DNA of 64,000 nucleotides from Owenia fusiformis (taxonomy: Eukaryota > Annelida > Polychaeta > Sabellida > Oweniidae), in NCBI GenBank assembly GCA_903813345.2, contig CAIIXF020000006.1, positions 24,495,936 to 24,559,935 of the forward strand. Direction: 5' to 3'. A program made the position numbers and the translations under genes. This document shows, piece after piece, positions 1 to 11,397 of the stretch. The notes under the pieces are model-generated. The model was given only the letters and a program-made list of their open reading frames with translations, did not search any database and was not told where the DNA came from. Position 1 is the first letter of the stretch; every line of letters starts with the position of its first letter.

Positions 1-101
1 AAATGTCCCATTTACCAAGGTGTTCCACTCAGAGAGGTTTCACTTGTATTTTAAATTAGATGATTTCATTTTTAAAAATGCTGTTCAATCATTAACGTTT
101 T

Positions 102-983
102 TCAAGGGCAACATTTCATTTTGAAGCACCCAAGAGCAAAATACATTTTGACAAGAGGTTTTAAACAACCAGTACAGCATCTGGAGCACACTCCAGCACG
201 GGACTCTATGTACTGCTCCAAGAGCTGGGTTGTTCTCGTCGGTGAGATGATCTCGAAATGCCCCGGATAAACTTTCTGAATGTGATTACTAGATATCCAT
301 TGTGCTATTTTACGTGCGCTATCCAAGTAATGGGACATACAGGAATTCGGTGCCCAGTCTAATAGATTGCTCCCATTGGTGCATTCATACACAAAATCGC
401 CAACGTAAAGTTCTGAATATTTGGGGTAGTAGATGATTATACTGCCCCCAGTGTGACCAGGCACATGAATCACTTGGAGATATTCCCCCTGTCCAAGATC
501 AATCTTGTCACCATCCTGAACAGATTGGCATTCAGTTGGCACCACTTTATATTTATTAACATTGAACCCTTTATAAGGCTCTTTGTGGAAATGACTTGCC
601 TTTACATAGTTAAGAGTTTCCGTTGATACTGCACCACGTAAAGCCTCAACTTCCAATTCGTGAATCAAAACATTCGTAAAATCTTTGGCACCTCCGCTAT
701 GATCAAAATGTACATGTGACAGCACTGCAATGCACTCCCTAGTGCCATCTATTGGATCAATCAGAGCCTCCTTTTCAAGATGCTTGCGTAAGTTCTGTAC
801 ACCGATCCCAGTATCAATAACCACATCTTTATGTGGACCCTTAATCAGCCATATGTTGCACCTATTGCCTTCAAAGAAATAGGGCTCCTGCGTTAGATAT
901 AATCCCTCTCTGATTCTTTTAGTGACAAACCAGCTTGGTTCCTCCAAGTCATCTAAACTGGCAGAATCTTGACCATCAGCCAT
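102..983 (-). CDS. MBLAC2: MBLAC2-like metallo-beta-lactamase-fold hydrolase
   Basis: Uninterrupted 293-codon reading frame on the minus strand, close to the usual length of animal MBLAC2 (about 280 residues). The metal-binding HxHxDH motif reads HVHFDH at about residues 90-95. Further zinc-ligand regions follow in family order: VPGHTGG, an Asp in YVGDF, and a late YPGH. Known members bind zinc and hydrolyse acyl-CoA thioesters such as palmitoyl-CoA; this is inferred by family. I chose the ATG whose product begins MADGQDS, because the frame upstream (to about 1100) runs into a dispersed repeat also present near 9 kb. The C-terminal 25 residues are very Cys-rich (CSRCC, GCF, CC), a plausible palmitoylation or membrane-contact tail. 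No intron is seen. The gene sits at the left edge with no recognisable neighbour within 11 kb. Confidence 0.88.
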   Translation of the reverse strand: MADGQDSASLDDLEEPSWFVTKRIREGLYLTQEPYFFEGNRCNIWLIKGPHKDVVIDTGIGVQNLRKHLEKEALIDPIDGTRECIAVLSHVHFDHSGGAKDFTNVLIHELEVEALRGAVSTETLNYVKASHFHKEPYKGFNVNKYKVVPTECQSVQDGDKIDLGQGEYLQVIHVPGHTGGSIIIYYPKYSELYVGDFVYECTNGSNLLDWAPNSCMSHYLDSARKIAQWISSNHIQKVYPGHFEIISPTRTTQLLEQYIESRAGVCSRCCTGCLKPLVKMYFALGCFKMKCCP

Positions 984-1036
984 TATGGAATCTGAAAATA
1001 ATAATAAAATAATTGAGATAAAAAATTTTACGAAAA

Positions 1037-1312
1037 AGGTACGAAAATTTCCAATGAACATGCGTGACATATACGGGATTCGCGTGACAAATCCGAACAA
1101 ATTGCGTTCGGTTTTTTTCCGACGTTCGTATTTTTACCGTATCATAAACATATTTCGAAAAAAATTCTACAGAAATATTTTCGCGTGACAATTACCAGGT
1201 AAAATGCGTATTTGCGTGACATTTTCTGTCACGCAAAAAAAACTGGCGTGACTTCAAATTCTTCAGCAAATGCGTGACAAATACGCAAATTGCGGGACAG
1301 TTGACAGGCCTG
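1037..1312. mobile_element. Truncated copy of the element at 8680-9181
   Basis: About 275 bases almost identical to 8906-9181. Landmarks are repeated GCGTGAC words and the shared terminus GACAGTTGACAGGCCTG. The other end and the poly-G tract of the full copy are missing here. It begins about 50 bases upstream of the MBLAC2 start codon, so it may supply 5' UTR or promoter sequence. Short open frames across it are repeat-derived. Confidence 0.75.
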
Positions 1313-1339
1313 CATATACCCTATGGGAGTAGAAGTTCT

Positions 1340-2510
1340 GCTCGAAAGCCGATTTTCAAAATAGCCGCTCATTTTAAAATGGCGGCCATTTTAGTGCCGA
1401 ATTTACAGTAATTTAGGTGCAATATGTAAAACTGTAATAGCAATATGTTTTAGATGTAAAAAAATTATATAGGACATTAATAAAGCTAGAAATGTAGATA
1501 TTAAAGAAGCACATGGCAGCCATCTTGAAAAATGGCGGCCTTTACTCGTTATTTTACGATTTTTGCTGTAACTCGAAAAGTAGTGAAGCGATTTTGTTCA
1601 TATTTGGTATGTGAATACTATAAACATTGCACACTGTCTAAAGACACTTTTAGTAGAAGGCGGCCATTTTGAAAAATGGCCGCCATTTTTCAAAATGGCC
1701 ACCATTTTAACGTATTTTACTATAACTCGAAAAGTAGTGGAGCGATTTTGTTCATATTTGGTATGTGAATACTATAGGCATGGCACACTGTCTAATGACA
1801 CTTTTGGTAGAAGGCGGCCATTTTGAAAAAATTTTGAAAAATGGCCGCCATTTTAACGTATTTTACTATAACTCGAAAAGTAGTGAAGCGATTTTGTTCA
1901 TATTTGGTATGTGAATACTATAGGCATGGCACACTGTCTAATGACACTTTTGGTAGAAGGCGGCCATTTTTCAAAATGGCCACCATTTTAACGTATTTTA
2001 CTATAACTCGAAAAGTAGTGGAGCGATTTTGTTCATATTTGGTATGTGAATACTATGAGCATGACACACTGTCCTATGACACTTCTGAAAGAAGGTGGCC
2101 ATTTTGAAAAAAAATTTTGAAAAATGCCGACATTTTAACGTATTTTACTATAACTCGAAAAGTAGTGAAGCGATTTTGTTCATATTTGGTATGTGAATAC
2201 TATAAGCATCAGCATGGCACACTGTCTAATGACACTTTTGGTAAAAGGCGGTCATTTTTCAAATTGGCCGCCATTTTAACGTATTTTACTATAACTCGAA
2301 AAGTAGTGGAGCAATTTTGTTTATATTTGGTAAGTAAATACTATAAGCACGGCACACTGTCTTATGGCATTTTTTGTAGAAGGTGGCCATTTTGAAAAAT
2401 GGCCACCATTTTAACGTTTTTTACTATAACTTGAAAAGTAGTGGAGCGATTTTGTTCATATTTGGTATATGAATACTATAAGCATGGCACATTAGGTCAT
2501 TTTGAAAACG
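1340..2510. repeat. ~140-bp tandem array with ATGGCGGCC palindromes
   Basis: About seven head-to-tail units of 135-153 bases, each containing ACTATAACTCGAAAAGTAGT, then ATTTGGTATGTGAATACTAT and a CACACTGTCTAATGACAC block. Units are separated by facing copies of GGCGGCCATTTTG and AAAATGGCCGCCATTTT, which can fold into hairpins. Anchor blocks recur near 1575, 1720, 1865, 2000, 2150, 2290 and 2425. The palindromic spacer resembles the YY1/REX1 site (ATGGCGGC). Frames of 70-90 codons inside only reflect the repeat. Confidence 0.9.
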
Positions 2511-2520
2511 GCTGCCATTT

Positions 2521-4582
2521 TTGCTTTATACTTTGTTTGTAAAAATGCCATCCATGGCTGTTCGATGGGATTCGCTACGCTTTGGCGTTGCCGTTGTTCT
2601 GGTTTTCGTTGATTTTTTCCAGGTTTAGAACTTTTTATCCAGGATTAGGGGGTCAAATTCTATTCAATTTGTTATTATTTTAAAGGATTGCACAAATAAT
2701 AGTAGTGAGGTGCCAGATAGATTGAAAGGGCTTGGGGAGAGTACTAATTATTTTCCCTCTGCAGGATATTGAATTAGTTTTTCATATCAATGAAAGCCTT
2801 TATTATACAGTACTGAAAAAATACTGCCCATGTTATTAAACAAATTGGAAAGGTTTCATGCCAAGAATAATCTGAAAAATATATTAGAAATATAACTTGT
2901 CAAAAATCTTCATATTTCAAACATATTATCTAAGGCCTACTTCTCCATGTACAAAATGCACTATAATTGTAATCAATGTAACATGCTGAATTATACAACT
3001 TTTGAGCCTACTTTGTAAAAGGTAAATTAATTATCTCATCAAACTACAAATATATTCCAAATGTTTTTCTTTTTTTATATCTTGTACAGTACCTTCTGTA
3101 GCTTGTCGTATATTTTGCGAAGATAATCCAATAATTAGAATAAGAAATATTCCAAATGTTTTCTTGTACAGTACCGTAGTATATTTTGCTAGTTTTATAA
3201 TCCAACAATTGGAGTGTTATTCCTTGTTAATCTAAAAGCACTACACTGGTAAAAGGGTTGTAGATTTCTAGCACTAATACAAAATCTAATGAAAATCCAG
3301 TTATATATACTATTAAGAGCAAATAGTGTAGACTCTCAGTCTCAATAGGCAACAATTACATAAAAGGTTAAAGGTTCCCAATGGTTTTTTGTTTGACTTC
3401 GGTCAGCTTTGGTAGCTCCTGCACACTCATTGGTACCAAATGGTGAGCCTGATTTACAGAAAATTAAGTCCCTTTATTAAAACCTAATCTTAATTCATCT
3501 CATCGAAAATCTCTGTTTTTCAATTATCATTTCTATTACCTACCCTTCTCTTGTTTCTTCTTGCGGTTAATATTATGACGTACCATAATGTCATTTGATT
3601 ATTTTTGTGGTAACCACCTGATGCATTAGATAATTCTCGAGAAACATGTCAGTTTCCTTGAATTACACTAAGAATCAATAGCTACAGTACAAGTGAGAAG
3701 AGCAAGGTTATTGCTTTTACTTTGTTTCTCTGATAATCTATTTTTCTTTGTACACATAGTGGGAGGAGGGGGGGGGGGGTATTTTCTTTTCTGGATAACT
3801 CAATTAGCTGTTCCAATGCCTGTACTTGGGTGACAGAAAGAGTCAAAATTAAAAGAGTATCTCTTTCAAAGAAGGCAGATGGATCTTTGTTTAAAGAAGT
3901 AAAAACTATTGCAAAGGGTACCTCTTTGTCTTATAGCCACAGACTGAGAGTATGAACCCACTTGTCAGCTGACAGGGTAATTGTTTCTGAGAAATTGTGT
4001 TGCATGACTTGTGGATATATATAAAGCTATATTTATGAGTCAAATTCATTTGAAACCAAGTATGTTTTACGACAACCTGTGCATCAATGGCAATAGGTCT
4101 CTTAGTGTTTTTTTATTCTATGAATATGACATACCATTTTGGTATTAACACTACACGTGTATGATACCATTAATACGAATAAGTCCAAAGGGTTGAGAGT
4201 AGCTTTCCTTAAATTGTCATATTTACAATAGTTTTTGCTCTCATTATTTAACATTTTGTCAATTTTCTGGAAGGTTAAATGGTTGTAACTTTATTCCAGG
4301 ATAACCCTTTCTTATAAAATATGGTCAATTCTTGCAATTCTATTTCAGATATACAATTTTTATTTCAAATTTTCTTCAACATAATGTGCAACATTTCACC
4401 ACATTAAAAATGTCTACTTTGAAAATTCAAAATTTATATTGATGTCCATTAGAAAAATCAGGACTAAAACAATAATTATTAATAATTACTAGAACATGAA
4501 CTTTAAAGATTGCCTCTGATATTTTACATCTTTGCTGCCACTTTAATCAACCCACTCTTGCAAGAAATGTCATTAATATTAC
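2521..4582. other. Gene-free stretch, 2521-4582
   Basis: AT-rich sequence with a short poly-G tract near 3770. I see no exon-like frame, RNA gene or clear repeat structure. Confidence 0.5.
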
Positions 4583-4590
4583 CTATCTAC

Positions 4591-4954
4591 TAGAGATGTC
4601 ACGGAACAAAAAAAAATCGGAACGGTTCGGAACATTTTGCTTCGGAACGGAACAATTTCGGAACGGTTCGGAACAGAGTGACTGTGTGTATAAGATGAAA
4701 ATAAGTTGATCATCTAGGTCTATTTGGTTCTTCAAAACCCTTCAATGAGAAGGAATGAAAAGAATGAACCTCTTTTGGTGCATAATGTTGAAAGTAAAAT
4801 GCTGTTTTGTGGCAATTTAAGGGCCTAAAGTTGTGAAAGGGTAAAATGTTCTTGTTCCGGAACTGAACCGAAATTCTCAATTTGTGTTCTGTGTTCCGTT
4901 CCGAGGGCATAATTCCGTGGATCGGAACAAAATCGGGTATCCATGACACCTCTA
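4591..4954. mobile_element. hAT-like non-autonomous element with 8-bp target duplication
   Basis: The left end reads TAGAGATGTCACGG and the right end, reverse-complemented, reads TAGAGGTGTCATGG. The flanks are CTATCTAC (4583-4590) and CTACCTAC (4955-4962), an 8-bp target duplication with one mismatch. The inside carries many GGAACGGTTCGGAACA-type words on both arms. Eight-bp duplications and TAGAG/CAGNG termini are typical of hAT elements. No transposase frame is present, and the 79-codon minus-strand frame inside is not protein-like. Confidence 0.82.
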
Positions 4955-4962
4955 CTACCTAC

Positions 4963-7846
4963 AGTAAAACCTTTGCAAGGAGAACACCTCTGGTACCTCT
5001 AAAAAGTTTTCAACTTGGGAGGTATTGGACTAAGAAGTTCATTTAACATTTAAGTCATTTGGTCATACGACTCTGATGTGTTCCACTTAAGGAGGTGTTC
5101 CATTTGCAGGTTCCACTGTATGATTCCACTTACAATTCCTGAGTTATTGTGATATCCTTTTGAATACAGCTAAGTGTAGAAATTAATCGCCAATCACAAA
5201 TTTTGAGAGAAAGTTTATGGTATCCGCCAAGCTGTTTTCTTGATGCACTTAAGTAAGTATAGTTGGGACGATACAATCCAAGTTTAGGGTGCCGATTCTA
5301 GGTACCCCTGGGATACCATACCCCTGGGATACCATATTGTAGGTAACCCTCAGGGTCCCCGATTGTTATATTTAACCTCAACAGTGCCCTTTTACTCCTT
5401 TATTAGTTCACCAAGGTTGACCGCATGTTCCTTAAATACCAGTTCCTTGCATCTACTGATTCAGCTGTCAGTTTCTAAATGTTATTTGCTACCAATGATG
5501 TTTATCTTCCACTAAATGAAGCAATCATATTTTTCCAATATAGAATTAACAATTGTAGGAACATTTATTTGACCATTCAACATAGAGCTGATTACCAAGA
5601 GACTGCCAAAAACTTGTGACATACATAAAAGAATCCTGAATATTAGTTACTTAAACCTTGTGATTTTCATAAAAATGACGGAATCTGTCAGTTCATTGCG
5701 AAATTATAATCTATGAATTTACCAAGGGTGATTTTATGCAAGGGTTCATTATGCAATTTTAGTATTATCAGAACAGTAGACTAATTCTATAATATAATGG
5801 AGAACTAACTGAACAAATGTCATAATGATTATTTCAATTTGCATCGTCTTTCATCTGGTCAGATCTTTTTATTTACTCAAGGTACATTTCATTGAAACAA
5901 ATGTATTTGAACCTAAATTGATGTATATATCTTAACCACAATGTTAAATGTAAATACCTCAGAATGGTGAAAAACTGCATGATTATGAAAGAGTTTTTGC
6001 CCCCCCCCCCCTGCCATGGGCCGGTAAACCCAATTCAATAATTTTAAGATGACTAATTTAAGTACAGCTAGCACATACACTCACGCAATAAGGTTATGTT
6101 TTTTTTAAATCCCAAGATGTCGCCCTAAAAATTCCAAGTTCCCAAAATGATGCAAAATTCAAAACCCTAATGTTGCACTTTAAATTCTTAAAAACCTACA
6201 ATCTTGCATTGAAAAGTATGAGGATGTTTGAATATGTTCAAATCAAAATATTGAATATTGGAGATTAGTATGACCTTTGAAACAAGATCTTTACAGTTCC
6301 ATATTATTCAAAATAACACACATTATAATATATTAAATTGTGTAACACTCACTAATTCAAGTATCAAGAAATAAACTAAACCTTACCTTCACAGGAAAAT
6401 TAGAAGCATCAATAAAATTGTGCGAAGGACGTGAAGTTCATAATATTATGGTCATAACTCATATTATGTTTTTTTGTTGTAACTGAGGACTTTGGACTTT
6501 CCTATCTTACTTGTCAGTTAGTGCAAGGTACATTTCTGCAAACGAGAGAAAAACAAATATGAAATATGTTTTAATTGTTACATTTATCACCAAGTGTAAT
6601 GTGTAATACAGTCAATTCAATTCTACCATACCACTGGGATAAAAAACTGAATGTATATAAATACATGGGTATAGCCAGGAGGGGGGGGGGGGGTGATGGG
6701 TGCACTCCCACACCCCCACAACAAAAAAAAGCAATTTTGTAAAAGGATTGGTATCGATATGGAGAACTGAATTCAATAATGTTTTTCTCTTAACCCAATT
6801 ATTGAAAACATTCTGTAAGAAACACGGTCCTTTATGTAATGTTGACTGATTGACGACAATTTAATGCGAAAATAATTTATATATATTTTATATAACTGTT
6901 TTTGTTAACATTTTTTGTTTTTTAGTGCAATAGTTTTTTGTTCCTTTTTCCCATTTCTTGAGAATGAAATAAAATATCTTTCCGAGGCGAAATAGCATAT
7001 ACAACATTTTCTTAGACTCCCCAATATTATAGTTGTACTGTACAAAGGAAATTTTGGTTGATTTCCCAAAAAGTATTCAAAAAATTAAAACAAACAAAAA
7101 CCATTAACAAATTATAGTCTGAAATGCTTAGAATGCACCATGTTACTTTTCAGAAATATCTGAGTGTAAACCCTGTAACGCATTTTTGGGGTATAATTGG
7201 GAGTATAAGTATTTATACATTTATATGGGACAAACAAGCAGAAAGATTATCAAAACATAATAAAGATGTCTCTGATTGTGAGTTGGCATACCCTTTGCAT
7301 TCGTTCGACTTCACTTCTCAAAAGAGAGCTTCGTCTTCACTCTTTCAGTTTTCAATAAATCTCTGAATTCACCGAGCTAATCGGAGTTTGTCGTTGGAAT
7401 AAGGACGACTTTCTATATATGGTCATTTTCTCTGACGTAATCGCATAATTATTGTGCATGCATTTAGCATGTGTTCCTTCCACTTTGCTGATTGGTAGAG
7501 AAAAAGGTTTATGATTCGACTTGTCATGGGCACCAGTCGTGGGGGTGGGGTTGCTAAACTGTAATATAGTCTATACCAGGCAGAGATTAGGTTATAACTA
7601 GACTGCGCGCAGGGGCAGAGTGTTAGGAAAGGCAAAAGACGTGTTAGGAAAGTAGCCCAGTCAATGTATGGGAAATCAGTAGTCACTGATCATGTGCTTC
7701 AAACAAACCATTAAGTTGTTTTTCTGTAACCTTCATTAACCAATGAAGGTTATAGAAATAAATGTTGGGTAAGAGTCAATTTACATCAAGAAAGAGAAAG
7801 AGTGAATGAATATGGACCCAGGCAATCAAGAATTATCAAGTACTGT
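4963..7846. other. Gene-free stretch, 4963-7846
   Basis: No credible exon seen. It contains a poly-C tract at 6000-6012, a poly-G tract near 6679, and a fragment (about 5961-5990) sharing TCAGAATGGTGAAAAACTGC with 12591, so part of it is degraded repeat. The 80-87-codon frames at 7124-7366 and 7423-7686 look random in composition. Confidence 0.5.
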
Positions 7847-8057
7847 AGTGATCTCCCGATCATTAAAGCAAGTTGGCGCAACACCCACTTGAGATTTTGA
7901 AAATAGGCTTGCACCCACCTGAAAATCCATTTGCACCCACTTGAAAAATGAAAATGAGAAAAATCATGAAAAATAGGCATATTTTGACGAATTTTTATCT
8001 GAATTGTGAAAATGAGGATTTTGCACCCACTTGAGAAAAAATCCTATGGAGATCACT
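7847..8057. mobile_element. Short TIR element (AGTGATCTCC ends)
   Basis: The ends are AGTGATCTCC at 7847-7856 and its reverse complement at 8048-8057. Between them are repeated GCACCCACTTGA words. A relative with GCGATCTCTCC and ACTCACTTGAA words lies at about 17350-17540 in a CMTR2 intron. No clear target duplication was found. Confidence 0.55.
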
Positions 8058-8645
8058 GCCAAGTGTGTGAAACAAAGTTTCTAATTAATTCTTGAGGTCA
8101 ACTTACAACTTCAAGCAGTTTGAGAAAGGTAAGCCAACATGCTAGATGATACACAAAGTGGTAATGGTATACAACACAAGGAATTTGAATTTTCATTATA
8201 CCGGATCTCAGGCCCGGGATCTCACTAGGTAAATTTACCCAGCATGCAATTTACCACCCCCACAAAAAAGCAATTTTGTAAAATTTTTATTGTTGAAAAA
8301 ACATTGACAGATTATAGTTTGAAATGATTAGAATACACCATATACAATGTGAATTCTAAAAACTTTCCAGGGGTGAACCCTCGTACCCCTCTTGGGGTCT
8401 CTCTTTGCTTTTCTTGCAGTGATGCAAACCATGGGCTGAAAGCCCATATGCAAACCAAATAAATTGCCCCTCTTGACAATTGCTGGCTGTATGCCTGATA
8501 AAGATCATAGCAGAATATAATAGTTTCATAACAAGAACCAAGAATAATCTAAGAGAAAGCTGTAGCCTAACAGGGGAATCAAAAAGTGAAACAAATGTAC
8601 ATTTTGAAAGCGTCATATTTTTCCCTGAAGTGAAATATCTTTATA

Positions 8646-9640
8646 CTGTAAAACGGGTATTGTTAGCGAGGGGTAATTGCAGGGCTGTCAACTTGGGACC
8701 ACCTAATATGAGTGACTTCAAAATGTTGGACACCTAAGTCCAAATCTGAACACTTTTGTCCAAATTTTGAACACCTTTGCCCAACTTTTGAACACCTTTG
8801 GCCAAAGTTTGAGCACCTTTGCCAAACTTTGATCACCTCAAATTTTTCGCGCTCGCTACGCTCGCGTTATCGTCAACGGGGGGGGGGGGGGGGGGGGGGG
8901 GGGGGTAGGTACGAAAAATTCCAATGAACATGCGTGACATATACGGGATTCGCGTGACAAATCCGAACAAATTGCGTTCGGTTTTTTCCGACGTTCGTAT
9001 TTTTACCGTTTCGTAAACATATTTCGAAAAATTTTCTACAGAAATATTTTTGCGTGACTATTACCAGGTAAAATGCGTATTTGCGTGACATTTTCTGTCA
9101 CGCAAAAAAAACTAGCGTGACTTCAAATTCTTCAGCAAATGCGTGACAAATACGCAAATTGCGGGACAGTTGACAGGCCTGTAATTGTTAGCGATTGTTA
9201 GCGATCACTATAGTTTCACTAAAAATTCACTTCGCTAAAATAAACCGGGCGCTAAAATTTGCAAATTCCCGGGAAACTTCATGAATACTAGTATTTAAGA
9301 TGCTTTTCGTTCAGTGCTCGACTTCCGGTTTGTAATTTGAAAAAGGTAAATCTTTTTAAATCGTATGTTTCTTTCAATATCTGAAGGATTAATAGCCACC
9401 CATCAGTGAAATAGTATTAGTAGTAAATATAAAGATATAAAAAGGTCTTAATTGAACACGGTTCAACAACCAATGATATTGCTTAAATTCTCCCGTACCA
9501 TACTGTAAGTGAGCAAATGCATTTTGCTTATTTGATTTTTTAAAGACTTATCTTCATTTCGCTAAAATTTCCCGCGCTAAGACCCCCTAAAATTGAAAAA
9601 TCGCTAAAATTTCCCGGTGTCCAAATTACCCGTTTTACAG
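8646..9640. mobile_element. TA-flanked TIR element interrupted by another element
   Basis: The termini are CTGTAAAACGGGTA (left) and its inverted counterpart TACCCGTTTTACAG (right). Both are flanked by TA (8644-8645 and 9641-9642), the duplication made by Tc1/mariner-type elements. Removing the nested insertion leaves about 490 bases, and the two halves share GTTAGCGA and CGCTAAAAT words. There is no transposase frame. Confidence 0.78.
8680..9181. mobile_element. Nested TIR element with TAATTG target duplication
   Basis: It starts CAGGGCTGTCAACT and ends, reverse-complemented, CAGGCCTGTCAACTGT. It is flanked by TAATTG at 8674-8679 and 9182-9187. It contains a ~27-base poly-G run at about 8879-8905 and the GCGTGAC-rich region shared with 1037-1312. 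Poly-proline or poly-glycine frames across the G run are artefacts. Confidence 0.82.
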
Positions 9641-10181
9641 TATATCTTTTTTTATTTAGATCTTAGACTAACCTATTTTTTCTTTTTTTCAAACTTCTTT
9701 CCACACTTGGTGCTTAAGGTGCCGTGGTACTTAACAGGAAATGACAAAACACGAAAACAGGAAGTGACAAAACCATGCTGGATTTCAAACATTTTTTGAA
9801 CCAAGATAACAGAGTTCTGTTTTGACCTCCAGTCAGTTTAACTAGATAACCGCAACTCCGCGGAGTAGCAAATCCCAATGAACAAAACATCAATTACCGA
9901 ATTCCAATCAATTATACTCATTACTTTGGTTAAAATTGAAAAATTTAGATTTTAGAATTGCGAATTCCTGCAAAGCAGCCATTTTGAATTTTCTGAGGTA
10001 CAAATCTGAAAAATAATACCATAATTGTGATCTACTCCAAAATTCCTTCAATTTGAGTATTATATAGCCATACTATGAAGGGATCGAAAAATTATTGCGA
10101 AATCGTACATTAGACGGCCATTTTGAATTTTACGAGGCTCGAATCAGAAAAAATATACAATATTTGCAATCTACTCTTAAT

Positions 10182-10722
10182 ATACCTATACGCGCTAACT
10201 TTTAACGTGCGAAATATTCTTATCTCCGCGTTGGAGAGTTCAGTTTCGTGGTACAACTTTCTCAACATCCGGGCACTTTCCCATTGGAATAACATTGGCT
10301 GTGTTTTTCAATGACGCATTGTGACTTTATTAGAGGTTTATCATGAATTATATTTGCACATACGATAGATATGATCATTATAAAGACATTTGACAAGTTT
10401 TTAAAAAATATATTCACCAGAATCGTCAAAATCCTAAGTTTAAAATTCAAGTGACGTCACAGATTTCCCGGAAGTTGCTCAGTTCCCGGAACTTGCTCAG
10501 ACGCCATAGAAAAAATGATCGAAGCAAATTGAATTTCCATCTTCTTTTCTAATTATTGTCTGGATTATAGAATATTATTATACATATGTACTAATGTTGG
10601 ATCGGGATAATGCCTATGACGTTGTGTTTTGTGGACCAATAGAAAATTGTCCATTTTATCGTGTTGCATTGCGGGAAATATTTATGTTAATGACCAGTAA
10701 TTTCCTAACGCGAATAGGACTA
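10182..10722. mobile_element. Insertion inside palindrome-ended element copy A
   Basis: Copy B near 42930 reads straight from TAGATTGCAAATATTG-type sequence into the next block, while copy A has 541 extra bases at that point. The extra segment has imperfect inverted ends, CCTATACGCGCTAA and (reverse-complemented) CCTATTCGCGTTAG. Together these support a nested insertion, with copy B as the empty site. Superfamily and exact target duplication are unresolved. Confidence 0.65.
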
Positions 10723-10980
10723 TTGCCTTTCATTTGAGTATAATAAAGCTATACTTCAGAAAGATCTAAAAATTAGCGAAAATTTCTGTTTTCCTGACCC
10801 ACATACACAGCCCCTGGGGGTCAGGATGATAAACACGGAATATATGTGAAATAGATAGATGTTGCATTTTTAAAGCGGCGGCCATCTTGAAAAAATTTTT
10901 TTTGCGTAAAACTATTTATCAATTATACATCTTTCCACCAAATATGAAGAAAATCCGTCAACTTATATTTGAGTTATCTT

Positions 10981-11034
10981 CCGGACTGACAGACGGACTG
11001 ACAGACGGACTGACAGACGGACGGAGAGCTTCAC
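10981..11034. repeat. GGACTGACAGAC minisatellite
   Basis: Four imperfect 12-base units in the subterminal part of copy A. Copy B has the matching (GTCC/GTCAGTCA)n tract at about 42505-42585, so the minisatellite is an intrinsic part of this element family. Confidence 0.8.
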
Positions 11035-11397
11035 TATATCCCTACCGAACTTCGTTCGTTGGGATAATTACCCAAATGCAAGTAAGTAGACCAGTTTCAC
11101 CACCAGGTGGATGATTCGGGTCAATTAACATGGCAGGTATATCAGAAAGTTCCCTTAAACTTGAATATTATCAATTTAAGTGGATCAACCCTTAATTATG
11201 AATCTGATACTTATACTACTACTAGAGTCTAATGAAAATATGTCCAGTAAAGCAAAATATGCCACATGTTTTGTCACTTCCTGTTTTGTCATTTACTGTT
11301 AAGTACCACGGCACCTTAACCCATAGATGACATGGGGGGCTTCTCTGACTATTATCATGATAATCATCAGATCATGATCTACAGAGTAGGCCTAGAG

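Larger units (their letters stand above)
9838..11070 (-). mobile_element. Palindrome-ended element, copy A (interrupted)
   Basis: This is the same family as 42461-43273 but in opposite orientation. One end is TTAACTAGATAA followed by the palindrome ACTCCGCGGAGT. The other end is GAACTTCGTTCGTTGGGATAATTA-like sequence preceded by a (GACGGACTGACA)n minisatellite. Shared internal blocks include the region around GACGGCCATTTTG and CCTGGGGGTCAGGATG. A 541-base segment absent from copy B lies at 10182-10722. Confidence 0.78.
9718..11315. mobile_element. TTAA-flanked TIR element, ~1.6 kb
   Basis: Long near-perfect inverted termini begin GGTGCCGTGGTACTTAACAG at the left and recur inverted at about 11267-11315. 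They share AAATGACAAAAC and GGAAGTGACAAAAC words over about 55 bases. Both ends abut TTAA (9714-9717 and 11316-11319), the target duplication of piggyBac and Kolobok elements. It encloses the element at 9838-11070. No transposase is visible. Confidence 0.8.

Noticed and set aside
1611-2395. Three consecutive 71-92-codon frames with similar proteins (YFTITRKVVxRFCSYLVCEYY)
   Set aside because: They are translations of the ~140-bp non-coding tandem repeat; unit length varies and the frames break between units.
8712-9091. Frames with poly-Gly or poly-Pro tracts
   Set aside because: They come from the ~27-base G run inside the nested element.
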